Positions 1 to 9,312 of a stretch of 64,000 nucleotides of DNA are shown in pieces (position 1 is the stretch's first letter; every line of letters starts with the position of its first letter). The stretch covers positions 31,474 through 95,473 of the forward strand of contig JABDKL010000115.1 of assembly GCA_013002225.1 (NCBI GenBank), read 5' to 3'. Source of the DNA: Winogradskyella sp. (GTDB lineage: Bacteria > Bacteroidota > Bacteroidia > Flavobacteriales > Flavobacteriaceae). A program made the translations under genes and the position numbers. The notes under the pieces were generated by a model. It made no database searches and was not told the origin of the DNA. It saw only the letters and a program-made list of their open reading frames with translations.

Positions 1-1
1 A

Positions 2-685
2 TTGTTTAAAAACCTGTTAGGAGATGGTAAAAAATATGGTTGCGACTTTCAGTACGCAATTCAAGAACACCCTAATGGTCTTGCAGAAGCATTTATTATT
101 GCTGAAGATTTTATAGGAGATCAAAAAGTTGCCCTCGTATTGGGTGATAATATTTTTTATGGAACTGGGCTAGCAGATTTATTACAACAAAATAACAATC
201 CTGAAGGTGGAATTATATATGCTTATCACGTCCATGACCCAGAACGCTATGGCGTAGTAGAGTTTGATGAGGATGGTAATGCCGTATCTATTGAAGAAAA
301 ACCAAAAAAACCTAAATCAAATTATGCTGTTCCAGGTATTTACTTTTATGATAATACAGTTGTAGAAATAGCAAAAAACATTAAGCCAAGTAAAAGAGGA
401 GAACTTGAGATTACAGATATTAATCAAATCTATTTAAACAAAGGAAAACTAAAGGTAAGTGTGCTTGATAAAGGAACAGCATGGTTAGATACGGGTACAT
501 TTAAATCATTAATGCAGGCATCTCAATTTGTTCAGGTTATAGAAGAGCGTCAAGGCTTAAAAATAGGTGCCATAGAAGAAGCGGCTTTTAAAATGGGCTT
601 TATCGATAAAAATCAATTTAAAAAAGTTGTTAAGCCTTTAACAAAAAGTGGTTATGGCAAGCATTTAATGGGTTTATTATCCTAA
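2..685 (+). CDS. rfbA: Glucose-1-phosphate thymidylyltransferase, 5' end outside the window
   Basis: RmlA/RfbA makes dTDP-glucose from dTTP and glucose-1-phosphate, the first step of dTDP-L-rhamnose synthesis in the cytoplasm. The visible 227 residues start inside the family pattern around LLGDG and include the nucleotidyltransferase motifs [10 protein letters not shown], the [20 protein letters not shown] stretch and WLDTGTF. Compared with full RmlA proteins of about 290 residues, roughly 60 N-terminal residues, including the nucleotide-binding GGxGTRL loop, lie before base 1. The TTG at base 2 is therefore not the true start. The gene is 8 nt upstream of rfbC, which with rfbD forms a rhamnose operon; rfbB is not in the window and may lie further upstream. 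Confidence 0.95.
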   Translation: MFKNLLGDGKKYGCDFQYAIQEHPNGLAEAFIIAEDFIGDQKVALVLGDNIFYGTGLADLLQQNNNPEGGIIYAYHVHDPERYGVVEFDEDGNAVSIEEKPKKPKSNYAVPGIYFYDNTVVEIAKNIKPSKRGELEITDINQIYLNKGKLKVSVLDKGTAWLDTGTFKSLMQASQFVQVIEERQGLKIGAIEEAAFKMGFIDKNQFKKVVKPLTKSGYGKHLMGLLS

Positions 686-693
686 GACTAGAA

Positions 694-1245
694 ATGATTA
701 TAACAGAAACAAACTTAGAGGGGTGCTTTATTTTAGAACCTAAAATACATATAGACCGTAGAGGCTATTTTGTAGAGACCTATAATCACAAACAGTTCGA
801 AAACGAATTAGGCTTAGATATTAATTTTGTTCAGGACAACGAGTCTAAGTCCTCAAAAGGGGTTTTAAGAGGATTGCACTATCAGCGCGGGAAACACGCT
901 CAGGCAAAATTAGTAAGAGTCATAAAAGGTGAAATTTTAGATGTGGTGGTCGATATTAGAAAATCGTCTAGAACATTTGGAAAACATTTCTCTATTATTC
1001 TTTCCGAAAAAAATAAAAAGCAACTATTTATACCACGAGGCTTTGCACATGGCTTTTTAGTTCTAAAAGGTGAAACGGTGTTTAGTTATAAATGTGATAA
1101 TTATTATAATAAAGCATCAGAATCTGGTATTATATTTAACGACAGTCAGCTAAATATAGATTGGGTGATGCCGGCATCTGAAATAGTATTATCAGATAAA
1201 GATAAAAGGCTACAATCTTTTGAAACATATATTAATGAAAACTAG
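694..1245 (+). CDS. rfbC: dTDP-4-dehydrorhamnose 3,5-epimerase
   Basis: RmlC epimerises C3 and C5 of dTDP-4-keto-6-deoxyglucose, the third step towards dTDP-L-rhamnose. The 183-residue cupin has the usual family length. The catalytic histidine is in RGLHYQ (H62), a second conserved histidine lies in IPRGFAHGF (H119), and the expected active-site tyrosine is Y132 in FSYKCDNYY. It starts 8 nt after rfbA and overlaps the beginning of rfbD by 11 nt, so translation is probably coupled. Confidence 0.97.
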   Translation: MIITETNLEGCFILEPKIHIDRRGYFVETYNHKQFENELGLDINFVQDNESKSSKGVLRGLHYQRGKHAQAKLVRVIKGEILDVVVDIRKSSRTFGKHFSIILSEKNKKQLFIPRGFAHGFLVLKGETVFSYKCDNYYNKASESGIIFNDSQLNIDWVMPASEIVLSDKDKRLQSFETYINEN

Positions 1246-2095
1246 AGTCTTAGTTACAGGATCTAATGGTCAGCTTGGCACAACGCTAAAACAGCTATTT
1301 TTAGAGAATAGCGACGCTATTACCTTTGATTTTTGTGATAAGTCGAAGTTAGATATTACTTCAATAAATGCGCTTAGTACTCAATTTAATACTACTAAGT
1401 ACCAGTTTTGCATTAACTGTGCAGCATTTACCAATGTAGAATTAGCAGCAACTAAGAGTAAAGATGCATACAGAATTAATGCGGAAGGTGTCAAAAATTT
1501 AGCAGAAGTCTGTAAACAGAACAATACGACATTAATACATATTTCTACCGATTACGTTTTTGACGGGAACAAACACACATCCTATAATACAACAGATTGT
1601 ACTAATCCAATTAATGAGTATGGCAGGTCAAAACTTCAAGGCGAATTATATATCAAGGAGCTCTTAAGTAACTATTATATTATTAGAGCCTCATGGTTAT
1701 ATTCTGCTAACGGAAATAATTTTGTGAATTCGATTTTAAATAAATTAATAGATGGGGCCAATTTATCAATAACAACCTCACAAAGAGGTACTCCAACAAG
1801 TTGTATTGACCTTTCAAATTTTATATATTATATACTTAAGGCAAAAATTCCTTTTGGGATTTATCATTTTTCGGCTAAAGGCAGCACTACTTGGTTTGGT
1901 TTTGCTAAGGAAATAATCAAACAGGCTAATAGTATAAAAGATGTAAATATAACTCCTGTAGATAATTTTAAAACAATAGCAGACAGACCTAAAAACAGTG
2001 TTTTAAATATTTCTAAAACAGAAAAGGAGTATCGGCAATTGCCTAATTGGAAACAGAGTTTAAAAGAGGTTATGAAGCTTCTCAGAAATAATTAA
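1235..2095 (+). CDS. rfbD: dTDP-4-dehydrorhamnose reductase
   Basis: RmlD reduces dTDP-4-keto-L-rhamnose to dTDP-L-rhamnose with NAD(P)H. I chose the ATG at 1235, giving MKTRVLVTGSNGQLG, because the Rossmann motif TGSNGQLG then sits at residues 8-15 as usual; a TTG at 1220 would add five residues. STDYVFDG (residues 104-111) and Y129xxxK133 in YGRSK form the SDR active site. The 286-residue length is typical. Last gene of the rhamnose run; 138 nt separate it from pseB. Confidence 0.96.
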   Translation: MKTRVLVTGSNGQLGTTLKQLFLENSDAITFDFCDKSKLDITSINALSTQFNTTKYQFCINCAAFTNVELAATKSKDAYRINAEGVKNLAEVCKQNNTTLIHISTDYVFDGNKHTSYNTTDCTNPINEYGRSKLQGELYIKELLSNYYIIRASWLYSANGNNFVNSILNKLIDGANLSITTSQRGTPTSCIDLSNFIYYILKAKIPFGIYHFSAKGSTTWFGFAKEIIKQANSIKDVNITPVDNFKTIADRPKNSVLNISKTEKEYRQLPNWKQSLKEVMKLLRNN

Positions 2096-2203
2096 ACACT
2101 AGCAAATGGTATTCTGTATTCTCGGTTACAGGCGCTCAATTCTTAAATAATTAAATACTTATTCTATAATTCTATTGTTTATGGATTTAATCATTATTAA
2201 TGG

Positions 2204-2211
2204 TATTTTTG
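2204..2211 (+). promoter_or_regulatory. Probable -7 promoter box of the pse operon
   Basis: TATTTTTG matches the Bacteroidota -7 consensus TAnnTTTG and lies 22 nt before the pseB ATG at 2234. A TTG at the usual 19-nt spacing is not present. The 138-nt gap between rfbD and pseB has no other recognisable feature, so the pse run probably starts its own transcript here. Confidence 0.5.
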
Positions 2212-2233
2212 CCAAGTAATAATACAATCATAA

Positions 2234-3253
2234 ATGTTTAGTTTAAAAGATAAATCTATACTAATAACTGGAGGGACAGGGTCATTAGGGAAAGCGCTTA
2301 CTAGTCATATTTTAAGGCAATACCCTGAGGTCAAGAAACTTGTTATATTTTCTAGGGACGAACAGAAGCAATTTCAAATGGCTCAAGAATATCCTATAGA
2401 CAAATACCCCCAAATACGGTTTTTTATTGGAGATGTTAGAGACAAAGAAAGGTTAATTAGGGCTTTTCAGCGTATAGATTACGTTATACATGCCGCTGCA
2501 ATGAAACACGTGCATATTGCAGAATACAATCCAGATGAATGTATTAAAACAAACATAAATGGTGCAGAAAATGTAGTGGACGCCTGTTTAAGAACAAACG
2601 TTACAAGAGTCGTTGCCTTGTCGACAGATAAGGCTTGCGCCCCAATAAACTTATATGGTGCTACTAAATTAACATCAGATAAACTATTTATAGCAGCCAA
2701 TAATATTAAAGGAGATAATCCTATTAAATTTTCGGTAGTTAGATACGGAAATGTTATGGGGTCTAATGGCTCAGTGATACCATTCTTTATAAACAAAAAG
2801 AAAGAAGAGAACAAATTACCAATTACAGATCCAAATATGACGCGATTTAATATCTCACTTCAAGGGGGTGTTGAGATGGTCATGCATGCTTTAGAACATG
2901 CTTGGGGTGGTGAACTTTTTGTTCCAAAAATCCCATCGTACAAAATTATGGATGTAGCAGAAGCTATAGGACCAGATTGTGAGAAACCTGTGGTTGGAAT
3001 TAGACCAGGTGAAAAAGTTCACGAAGAAATGATAACCGCTTCAGATTCTTTTTACACATATGATCTGGGTAAGTATTACACAATTTTACCTGCAATGCAC
3101 CAATGGAATTTAGAAGATTATATTTCTGCCTTTAATGCAAAGAAGGTGGCACAAGGATTTAGCTATAATTCTGGTGAGAACGAGGATTGGGAAACAGTAG
3201 AGTCTTTACGCCAACTGATTAAAGAGCATGTCGATTCAACTTTTAGTGTATAA
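2234..3253 (+). CDS. pseB: UDP-N-acetylglucosamine 4,6-dehydratase (inverting)
   Basis: PseB dehydrates UDP-GlcNAc at C4/C6 and inverts C5, the first step of CMP-pseudaminic acid synthesis. The Rossmann motif ITGGTGSLG is at residues 11-19. The catalytic residues D132 and K133 in STDKA and Y141 in LYGATK fall at the same numbers known for the Helicobacter enzyme FlaA1. At 339 residues the length is typical. Its stop overlaps the pseC start by one base (TAATG), so the two genes are tightly coupled. Pathway assignment is strengthened by pseC, pseF, pseG and pseI downstream. Confidence 0.97.
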   Translation: MFSLKDKSILITGGTGSLGKALTSHILRQYPEVKKLVIFSRDEQKQFQMAQEYPIDKYPQIRFFIGDVRDKERLIRAFQRIDYVIHAAAMKHVHIAEYNPDECIKTNINGAENVVDACLRTNVTRVVALSTDKACAPINLYGATKLTSDKLFIAANNIKGDNPIKFSVVRYGNVMGSNGSVIPFFINKKKEENKLPITDPNMTRFNISLQGGVEMVMHALEHAWGGELFVPKIPSYKIMDVAEAIGPDCEKPVVGIRPGEKVHEEMITASDSFYTYDLGKYYTILPAMHQWNLEDYISAFNAKKVAQGFSYNSGENEDWETVESLRQLIKEHVDSTFSV

Positions 3254-4413
3254 TGGATAACAGTGTAATACCATACGGGAGACAAAACATAGATCAAAAT
3301 GATATCGATGCTGTAGTTAATACTTTAATCGCAGATTTTTTAACTCAAGGCCCTAAGGTTAAGGAATTTGAAGATAAATTCGCCAGATATGTCAATGCTA
3401 AGTACGCTGTTGCAGTATCTAATGCAACAGCAGGATTGCATATTGCTGTAATGGCGCTAGACTTAAAACCCGGTGAACGTGTAATCACCACACCCATTAC
3501 TTTTGCTGCCTCAGCTAACTGCGTAAGATATTGCGATGGTGAGGTTTGGTTTGCCGACATAGATAAAGATACTTATACATTATCTCTAGAAAGTACTAAA
3601 GAATTAATAGAGAGTAAACCCAAAGGTTTTTTTAAAGGTATTATACCTGTTGATTTTGCAGGCTTACCCGTAAATCTTGAAGCATTTAGAGCTTTAGCCG
3701 ATAAGCACGATTTGTGGATTATTGAAGACGCTTGCCATGCACCAGGAGGTTATTTTACAGATTCTAAAGGAAAACAACAATGGTGTGGTAATGGAAATTA
3801 TGCTGATATCGGTATTTTTTCGTTTCACCCTGTAAAGCATATTGCTTGCGGAGAGGGCGGTATGGTAACCACGAATTCAGAAGCATTATATAAAAGGCTT
3901 TCTAAGTTAAGAACCCACGGTATTACTAAAGAGAACATGGGAGAAAATCACGGAGGCTGGTATTATGAAATGCAAGAGTTAGGGTACAATTATAGACTTA
4001 CAGATATACAGTCTGCCTTAGGGATTACCCAACTTGCAAAAAACGATTTAGGTGTTGTTAGACGCAATGAAATTGCCAGTAACTACAAAAGGGCTTTTAA
4101 AGATAAAATAAAGTATCAGAGCCTGCCAAAGGGTGCTTATAATGCACATCATTTGTTTATTATAGAAGTTGAAGATAGAAAAGGACTTTATGACTATCTG
4201 AGGACTCAGAATATTTTTACTCAAATACACTACATACCAGTACATACTTTACCTTATTATAAAGAAATAGGATATGGTGATGCAGATCTGAATAATGCAG
4301 AAGACTATTACTCTAAGTGTATTAGTCTTCCGATGTATCCTACTTTAGAAGAAGAGAAACAAACTTATGTTATCGATAGGATATTAGAATTCCTGGAGAA
4401 AAACACTAAATGA
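3253..4413 (+). CDS. pseC: UDP-4-amino-4,6-dideoxy-N-acetyl-beta-L-altrosamine transaminase
   Basis: PseC is a PLP enzyme of the DegT/DnrJ/EryC1 family that transfers an amino group from glutamate to C4 of the PseB product. The PLP lysine is K195 in FSFHPVKHIACGEGGM, and the aspartate that contacts the PLP nitrogen is D159 in IIEDACHA. The length of 386 residues is usual. It follows pseB with a one-base overlap and overlaps the next gene by 4 nt. The free 4-amino group it creates is normally acetylated by PseH, which is not found in this cluster. Confidence 0.96.
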   Translation: MDNSVIPYGRQNIDQNDIDAVVNTLIADFLTQGPKVKEFEDKFARYVNAKYAVAVSNATAGLHIAVMALDLKPGERVITTPITFAASANCVRYCDGEVWFADIDKDTYTLSLESTKELIESKPKGFFKGIIPVDFAGLPVNLEAFRALADKHDLWIIEDACHAPGGYFTDSKGKQQWCGNGNYADIGIFSFHPVKHIACGEGGMVTTNSEALYKRLSKLRTHGITKENMGENHGGWYYEMQELGYNYRLTDIQSALGITQLAKNDLGVVRRNEIASNYKRAFKDKIKYQSLPKGAYNAHHLFIIEVEDRKGLYDYLRTQNIFTQIHYIPVHTLPYYKEIGYGDADLNNAEDYYSKCISLPMYPTLEEEKQTYVIDRILEFLEKNTK

Positions 4414-5285
4414 TAGATAAATTAATATTAGGAACAGTACAATTAGGCTTAGACTACGGTATTAACAATTTCTCAGGTAAACCCTCACAAGAGGAAGCCT
4501 TTTCTATATTAAATTATGCGTACGATCAAGGTCTTAGAAAACTTGACACTGCTGAGGCCTATGGAAATTCAATTGATGTCATCGGAGCTTATCACAATGC
4601 GTATCCTAACAAGCGATTTGATATTATAAGTAAACTAAGTCCATTGGTTGATGTAGCAAAAATAGATCTAAGAAGCCATGTTGATAAATCATTAAATATA
4701 CTATCCATAAAACAGTTATATGCCTACATGTTTCATAGCTATAACAGCTTAAAATCAAAGCCATCACTATTTAATGAATTTATAGAATTAAAAAATAAGG
4801 GAATCGTCAAAAACATAGGTATTTCAGTATATACTAATGATGAAATTGAAGATATTATTGAAAACTTTGATGAATTTGATTTTATCCAAATACCATTTAA
4901 CCTTCTAGATAATTCTAAAAGACGAAAGACCTTAGTAGAAAAAGCAAAACAAAAAGACATAGACACACATACCAGATCCACCTTTTTACAAGGGCTTTTT
5001 TTTAAAAATGATCAAGAATTACAATCTAAACTATTGCCTCTAAAACCCTATTTGTCTAGACTAAATTCTATTGCAAATCGCTGGCAAATTCCTATAGCAG
5101 ATTTGGCAATACAATATGTTTTACAAAAAGAATATATAAAAAATGTATTGATAGGTGTTGAAACCAGAGCACAATTAGAATCAAATCTTGTAATTTGCAA
5201 AAAATATAGAGCCTTAGATTGGACAGAGGTCGATGAAATCGACGTAAAAGAATTAGATTTACTTAATCCTGCAAATTGGATTTAA
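4410..5285 (+). CDS. Aldo/keto reductase in the pseudaminic acid operon
   Basis: This 291-residue protein has the aldo/keto reductase signature: LGTVQLGLDYGI at the N terminus and a catalytic tetrad D46, Y51 (LDTAEAYGNS), K75 (IISKL) and H109 (MFHSYN). It should be a cytoplasmic NADP-dependent reductase. It overlaps pseC by 4 nt, so it belongs to the operon. The standard CMP-Pse pathway needs no such reductase, so it probably makes or trims a sugar modification; that role is inferred from position only. Confidence 0.85.
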   Translation: MIDKLILGTVQLGLDYGINNFSGKPSQEEAFSILNYAYDQGLRKLDTAEAYGNSIDVIGAYHNAYPNKRFDIISKLSPLVDVAKIDLRSHVDKSLNILSIKQLYAYMFHSYNSLKSKPSLFNEFIELKNKGIVKNIGISVYTNDEIEDIIENFDEFDFIQIPFNLLDNSKRRKTLVEKAKQKDIDTHTRSTFLQGLFFKNDQELQSKLLPLKPYLSRLNSIANRWQIPIADLAIQYVLQKEYIKNVLIGVETRAQLESNLVICKKYRALDWTEVDEIDVKELDLLNPANWI

Positions 5286-5295
5286 AACATTTACT

Positions 5296-6069
5296 ATGAA
5301 CTTATTTAAAGACATAGAGAGTCGCGTAATCATAATAACGGGCGGATATGGTCACTTAGGCGCAACTATGTGTGAGGTATTAGCCGATTACGGAGGCAAG
5401 GTGTATGTGGCGGGCCGTAGCAAAGAAAAATTTGATGACCGTTTTAATGCTGTTAGTGGTGATATTAATTTTGTTAGAATGGATGTTAAAAATAAGGCCT
5501 CTATAACAACTGCTTTTGAATCTATATACAAGACCGAAAAGCAAATTGATGTACTAATTAACAATGCCCATTTTGGCGCTACAGACCATCCTGAGAAGCT
5601 TTCGGCAGAAGATTGGCGAATTGGTATGGAGGGAGGAATTAATCACTACTTTGATACTATAATGGCAGTTATTCCATTTCTTAAAAAATCGGAAAATGGT
5701 AAAATTATTAATATCGCTTCAATGTATGGTGTCGTTGTGCCAGATCTAAGTATTTATGATGGTAGGGAAGAACTGCTAAACCCTGCTAATTATGGGACTT
5801 CTAAAGCAGCCGTAATCCATTTGTCTAAATATTATGCAATGTATTTGGCAAAATATAATATTAATGTTAATTCTGTTTCTCCAGGACCATTTCCTTCAGA
5901 GGCTGTCCAAAAAGACTCCGCATTTATAAAACGATTGGAAGAAAAAAGCAAGTTAAAACGTATAGGAATGCCTAAAGACCTAAAAGGTATAGTTTTATTA
6001 TTATCATCAAACGCCTCTAATTATATTACAGGCCAAAATATAGTAGTAGATGGTGGTTGGACATTATAA
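5296..6069 (+). CDS. SDR family oxidoreductase (first of two)
   Basis: Classical short-chain dehydrogenase/reductase of 257 residues. The cofactor loop is TGGYGHLG (15-22), NNA lies at 89-91, and the catalytic residues are S142 (INIASMYG), Y166 and K170 (YGTSK). The C-terminal VVDGGWTL is typical of 3-oxoacyl-reductase-like and sugar-modifying SDRs. The gene overlaps pseF by 20 nt. It is not part of the known CMP-Pse route. The substrate cannot be read from sequence; with the aldo/keto reductase it may build a side group or alter a stereocentre. Confidence 0.85.
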   Translation: MNLFKDIESRVIIITGGYGHLGATMCEVLADYGGKVYVAGRSKEKFDDRFNAVSGDINFVRMDVKNKASITTAFESIYKTEKQIDVLINNAHFGATDHPEKLSAEDWRIGMEGGINHYFDTIMAVIPFLKKSENGKIINIASMYGVVVPDLSIYDGREELLNPANYGTSKAAVIHLSKYYAMYLAKYNINVNSVSPGPFPSEAVQKDSAFIKRLEEKSKLKRIGMPKDLKGIVLLLSSNASNYITGQNIVVDGGWTL

Positions 6070-6898
6070 GATAGGAGCAATAATTCAAGCAAGATTAGGG
6101 TCGTACCGCCTACCAAATAAGGTTTTAATGCCAATGCCCGTAGGTAGTAAGGAGAGTATATTGTCGCGAATTATCAAATCTTTGGGTAAAACAGCGATGA
6201 TAGATAAGATTTACGTGGCAACTTCGGTAAACCAACTGAATGATCCTATAGAAGAAATTTGTAAAAGTCTAACTATACATTGTTTTAGAGGAAGTGAAGA
6301 CAATGTATTATCTAGGTTTTATAATATTATTAAAAATGAAGATTTTGATTTTGTGCTTAGATTTACCGCAGACAACCCAATAATAGATCAGAATTATCTC
6401 GAGGTATTTATAATTAATCATTTAAAAAAGCAATTGGATTATTCCTCAAGTAAGGGCTTACCCTTAGGTTGCAATTTCGAAATGTTTAAATCCGAAACTA
6501 TTATTGCTGCTCAAAAACACACCTCAGACATCTATGACAAAGAGCACGTTACACCTTATATAAAAAGACATTACAACAACCTAGAGACCTATATTTTTGA
6601 AATGGAAGAAAAGGTGTCTAATTTTAGGTTTACTATTGATTATGCATCAGATTATGCATTTATTAATTTAATGTACAGTATGTTGAATAGAGAAAATAAA
6701 TATTCTGTTCATGATTTCATCAGTTTAATTAAAGAAAATCAATGGCTTAAAGATATAAATAGTATCAATATACAGAAAGTAAAGGTGGAGACTTTATATG
6801 AAGAAATTAATCTTATTTTACCAATAGCGAAACAATTGGAGCTGGGAAGATTGACTAATCTATTAGAAAATGAAAGGGAAAAAAACACTAATATTTAG
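6050..6898 (+). CDS. pseF: Pseudaminic acid cytidylyltransferase, SpsF/PseF type
   Basis: This 282-residue nucleotidyltransferase begins with the CMP-sugar synthetase motif IIQARLGSYRLPNKVL and continues with the acidic metal site FTADNP. It should activate the free nonulosonic acid with CTP. It is nested between a pathway SDR and pseG, overlapping the SDR by 20 nt and pseG by 29 nt, as expected for a coupled operon. It resembles SpsF-like family members more than short PseF proteins, so its exact sugar preference (Pse or a derivative) rests on context. Confidence 0.8.
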   Translation: MVVGHYKIGAIIQARLGSYRLPNKVLMPMPVGSKESILSRIIKSLGKTAMIDKIYVATSVNQLNDPIEEICKSLTIHCFRGSEDNVLSRFYNIIKNEDFDFVLRFTADNPIIDQNYLEVFIINHLKKQLDYSSSKGLPLGCNFEMFKSETIIAAQKHTSDIYDKEHVTPYIKRHYNNLETYIFEMEEKVSNFRFTIDYASDYAFINLMYSMLNRENKYSVHDFISLIKENQWLKDINSINIQKVKVETLYEEINLILPIAKQLELGRLTNLLENEREKNTNI

Positions 6899-7892
6899 AG
6901 CTGATGGTAACTCAGAAACTGGATTAGGACATCTTTATAGACTGTTTGCCTTGGTCGAAATGCTTAAACATAATTTTAACTTTGAGTTTGTAACCCAACA
7001 AGACTCTAATACAGAAGTCATTCCTGAATCATATTCCGTACATAAAATCCCCCAAGCAATAAGTTTAGAGGAGGAACCTAAATGGCTGTTTAAAATATAT
7101 AATCCAGAATCTCATGTATTAATCATAGATGGTTACCAGTTTGTTTCCAGTTACCAAAAGACCTTAAAAGAAATTGGTTTTCAATTTTTGTATGTAGATG
7201 ATTTAATGACCTACCATATGTTTGCAGATATTGTTGTAAATCACTCCTCTGCTGCCCGGTCCGATAATTTTATTTTAGAGCCATATACCAAACTTGCGTT
7301 AGGTGTAAATTATGCTTTAATTCGGCCAAGCTTCTTAGAAATTGCAAAGCGAAATCCTAAATTTCAACGTATTGATACGGCTTTTGTTTGTTTTGGCGGA
7401 TCAGACAAGTATAACCTCACTTCAAAAGCAACAGAGGCTCTACTTAAAGTGCCTTCAATAAAAAACATACATGTTGTAATCGGAGCTGCTAATAATGATG
7501 AGCACATCAAATCCATAAAAAACACGAACTCTTCTAAAGTAGTATTACATCAAAATCTTTCAGAGAAAGCATTATTAAATATTATGAAAAGCTGTAATTT
7601 TGCCATAGCACCGACTAGTACAATCTTATATGAATTAGTTTGCGTTAAAATGCCAATTATTTCAGGTTTTTTTGTTGATAATCAAAAATCTGTGTATTCC
7701 TGGTTTAATAAAAACCATTGTTTTTATGGTGTTGGAAATTTAACCAAATTTAATTTTGATCTAGTGGAATCTATAATTCTTAAATTAAACCAAAAAGCTT
7801 TTCAAACTGATATGTTAGCAAATCAGGCCAGAGTTATTGATGGAGACCAACAAGATAGATTTTTAAACTTGATACAGGATTTGATGAAATAA
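6870..7892 (+). CDS. pseG: UDP-2,4-diamido-2,4,6-trideoxyaltropyranose hydrolase
   Basis: PseG removes UDP from the doubly N-substituted altrose, giving the sugar that PseI condenses. It is a GT-B-fold hydrolase related to MurG. The N terminus carries FRADGNSETGLGHLYR, with the catalytic histidine of the GxGHxxR motif at H21. The UDP-binding half shows FVCFGGSD and the later APTSTILYELVCVKMP stretch. At 340 residues it is longer than the Campylobacter enzyme, but the C terminus shows no GNAT fold, so this is not a PseG-PseH fusion. Confidence 0.9.
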   Translation: MKGKKTLIFRADGNSETGLGHLYRLFALVEMLKHNFNFEFVTQQDSNTEVIPESYSVHKIPQAISLEEEPKWLFKIYNPESHVLIIDGYQFVSSYQKTLKEIGFQFLYVDDLMTYHMFADIVVNHSSAARSDNFILEPYTKLALGVNYALIRPSFLEIAKRNPKFQRIDTAFVCFGGSDKYNLTSKATEALLKVPSIKNIHVVIGAANNDEHIKSIKNTNSSKVVLHQNLSEKALLNIMKSCNFAIAPTSTILYELVCVKMPIISGFFVDNQKSVYSWFNKNHCFYGVGNLTKFNFDLVESIILKLNQKAFQTDMLANQARVIDGDQQDRFLNLIQDLMK

Positions 7893-7898
7893 CTACAT

Positions 7899-8588
7899 AT
7901 GCAAGCAGTCATTATTACAGGTATTAATAGAGGTCTTGGTGAAGCATTCTTTAATTTTTTTATTTCAAGAAGCGATTATTATATCATAGCAGTTTCGCGC
8001 AAAGTAACACCATCTCAAGAAAAGTTGCTTAAAGCCCAAAAGTTTACTATAGTTCACTTAGATCTAGCAGAACTTCGCAATCCGCAGGAGCAACTAAACC
8101 TTGATCAAATAATCCAAAACTACAAATCTATACTATTTATTAATAATGCCGCAACTATAAATCCAATAAACAGTATTGGTGATTTTAACAGTTATGATAT
8201 TTCAAAAAATATTGCTATAAACGTCACAGCTCCTTTAATTATTACAAATTATTTAATGAGTTTACTTGGTGAGAAATCTTTAAAAATTATTAATATTTCT
8301 AGTGGTGCCGCTAATAAAGCAATTGTAGGCTGGAGTTTATATTGCAGTTCAAAAGCTTCAACAGAAATGTTCTTTAATACCTTAAAGAAACAAGAGGCCA
8401 CAAATAAAAATATTGAAATTTATAATATTGATCCAGGCGTAATGGATTCTGGTATGCAGGAGTCTATAAGAAATTCAGACAGTGGTGTTTTCCCCAGAGT
8501 GGATGACTTTAAGAATTTGAAATCAAACCAACAGTTATTAAAACCAGAAAACGTAGTTAATTCACTGATCTCTAAATTAGGTATATGA
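7899..8588 (+). CDS. SDR family NAD(P)-dependent oxidoreductase (second of two)
   Basis: A 229-residue short-chain dehydrogenase with TGINRGLG at residues 7-14, NNA at 82-84, and catalytic S134/S135, Y148 and K152 (LYCSSK). The overall shape resembles sepiapterin or benzil reductase-like SDRs more than the first SDR of this cluster, so the two are not recent duplicates. It starts 6 nt after pseG and overlaps the phosphoesterase by 4 nt. Its role in the nonulosonic acid pathway is not known from any characterised system I can name. Confidence 0.83.
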   Translation: MQAVIITGINRGLGEAFFNFFISRSDYYIIAVSRKVTPSQEKLLKAQKFTIVHLDLAELRNPQEQLNLDQIIQNYKSILFINNAATINPINSIGDFNSYDISKNIAINVTAPLIITNYLMSLLGEKSLKIINISSGAANKAIVGWSLYCSSKASTEMFFNTLKKQEATNKNIEIYNIDPGVMDSGMQESIRNSDSGVFPRVDDFKNLKSNQQLLKPENVVNSLISKLGI

Positions 8589-9292
8589 AAATCGCAATAC
8601 TTTCTGATATTCATGGTAATTTTTATGCGTTTGATGCTGTATTAAAACAAATAGTAAAAAAAAATATTGATCTATATTTTTTCTTAGGCGATCAGTTAGG
8701 GTATTACTATGATGCAGAGGCAGTATACGATAAAATATCAGAACTTAATTGTCACATTATTGCAGGAAATCACGAAAGAATATTCTTAAAGTACCTTAAG
8801 GCAGATAGTTCCTATAGAGCAATGATAAATAAAAAATATGGCTCTAGCTTCTTTAAGTATGCTGAAAATTTCCCCGCACGTCTGACAGAATTTGTATCTA
8901 CACTGCCTAATAAGAAAGAGGTATTCATTGATGGTTATCGTTTTTTATTATGTCATGGTGCTCCACAAGATATGGATCAGTATATATATCCAGATGCAGA
9001 TTCAGAAGTATTAGAACAGGTAGATGCTGATAATTATGATTTTATATTTAATGGTCACACACACTATCCTATGATTTATGTGGGCTCCAAAACTTCGCTT
9101 ATAAATGTGGGTTCTGTAGGTCAATCGCGAACGGTAGGAGGGGTTGCAAACTGGGGTATTTTTAACACTAAAAACGGGTTATACGAACCACAAAATACTT
9201 TATATGATATTAAGGGCCTAGAAAACAGTTTAGACCCAAACGAAAAGGACTATTTATTTTCAATTTTGAGAAGAAACAATAATATAATATAA
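8585..9292 (+). CDS. Metallophosphoesterase (YfcE/MJ0936-like)
   Basis: Small calcineurin-like phosphoesterase of 235 residues. All metal-binding motifs are present: D8 and H10 (LSDIHGN), D36 (FLGDQ), N62 and H63 (AGNHE), a CHGAP motif and GHTHYP near the C terminus. It overlaps the upstream SDR by 4 nt. The UDP-linked pseudaminic route needs no sugar phosphatase, because PseI itself releases phosphate from PEP. The enzyme may act on a modification precursor; this is inference from operon position. Confidence 0.85.
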   Translation: MKIAILSDIHGNFYAFDAVLKQIVKKNIDLYFFLGDQLGYYYDAEAVYDKISELNCHIIAGNHERIFLKYLKADSSYRAMINKKYGSSFFKYAENFPARLTEFVSTLPNKKEVFIDGYRFLLCHGAPQDMDQYIYPDADSEVLEQVDADNYDFIFNGHTHYPMIYVGSKTSLINVGSVGQSRTVGGVANWGIFNTKNGLYEPQNTLYDIKGLENSLDPNEKDYLFSILRRNNNII

Positions 9293-9312
9293 ATTCAATT
9301 GAGATCAGCAGC

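Noticed and set aside
2479-2814. Minus-strand frame of 111 codons inside pseB
   Set aside because: PseB has every catalytic residue, so this frame is a shadow.
6870-7892. PseG-PseH fusion that would explain the missing acetyltransferase
   Set aside because: The extra length over short PseG proteins is within the GT-B fold; no acetyl-CoA binding motif (Q/RxxGxG/A) is visible at the C terminus.
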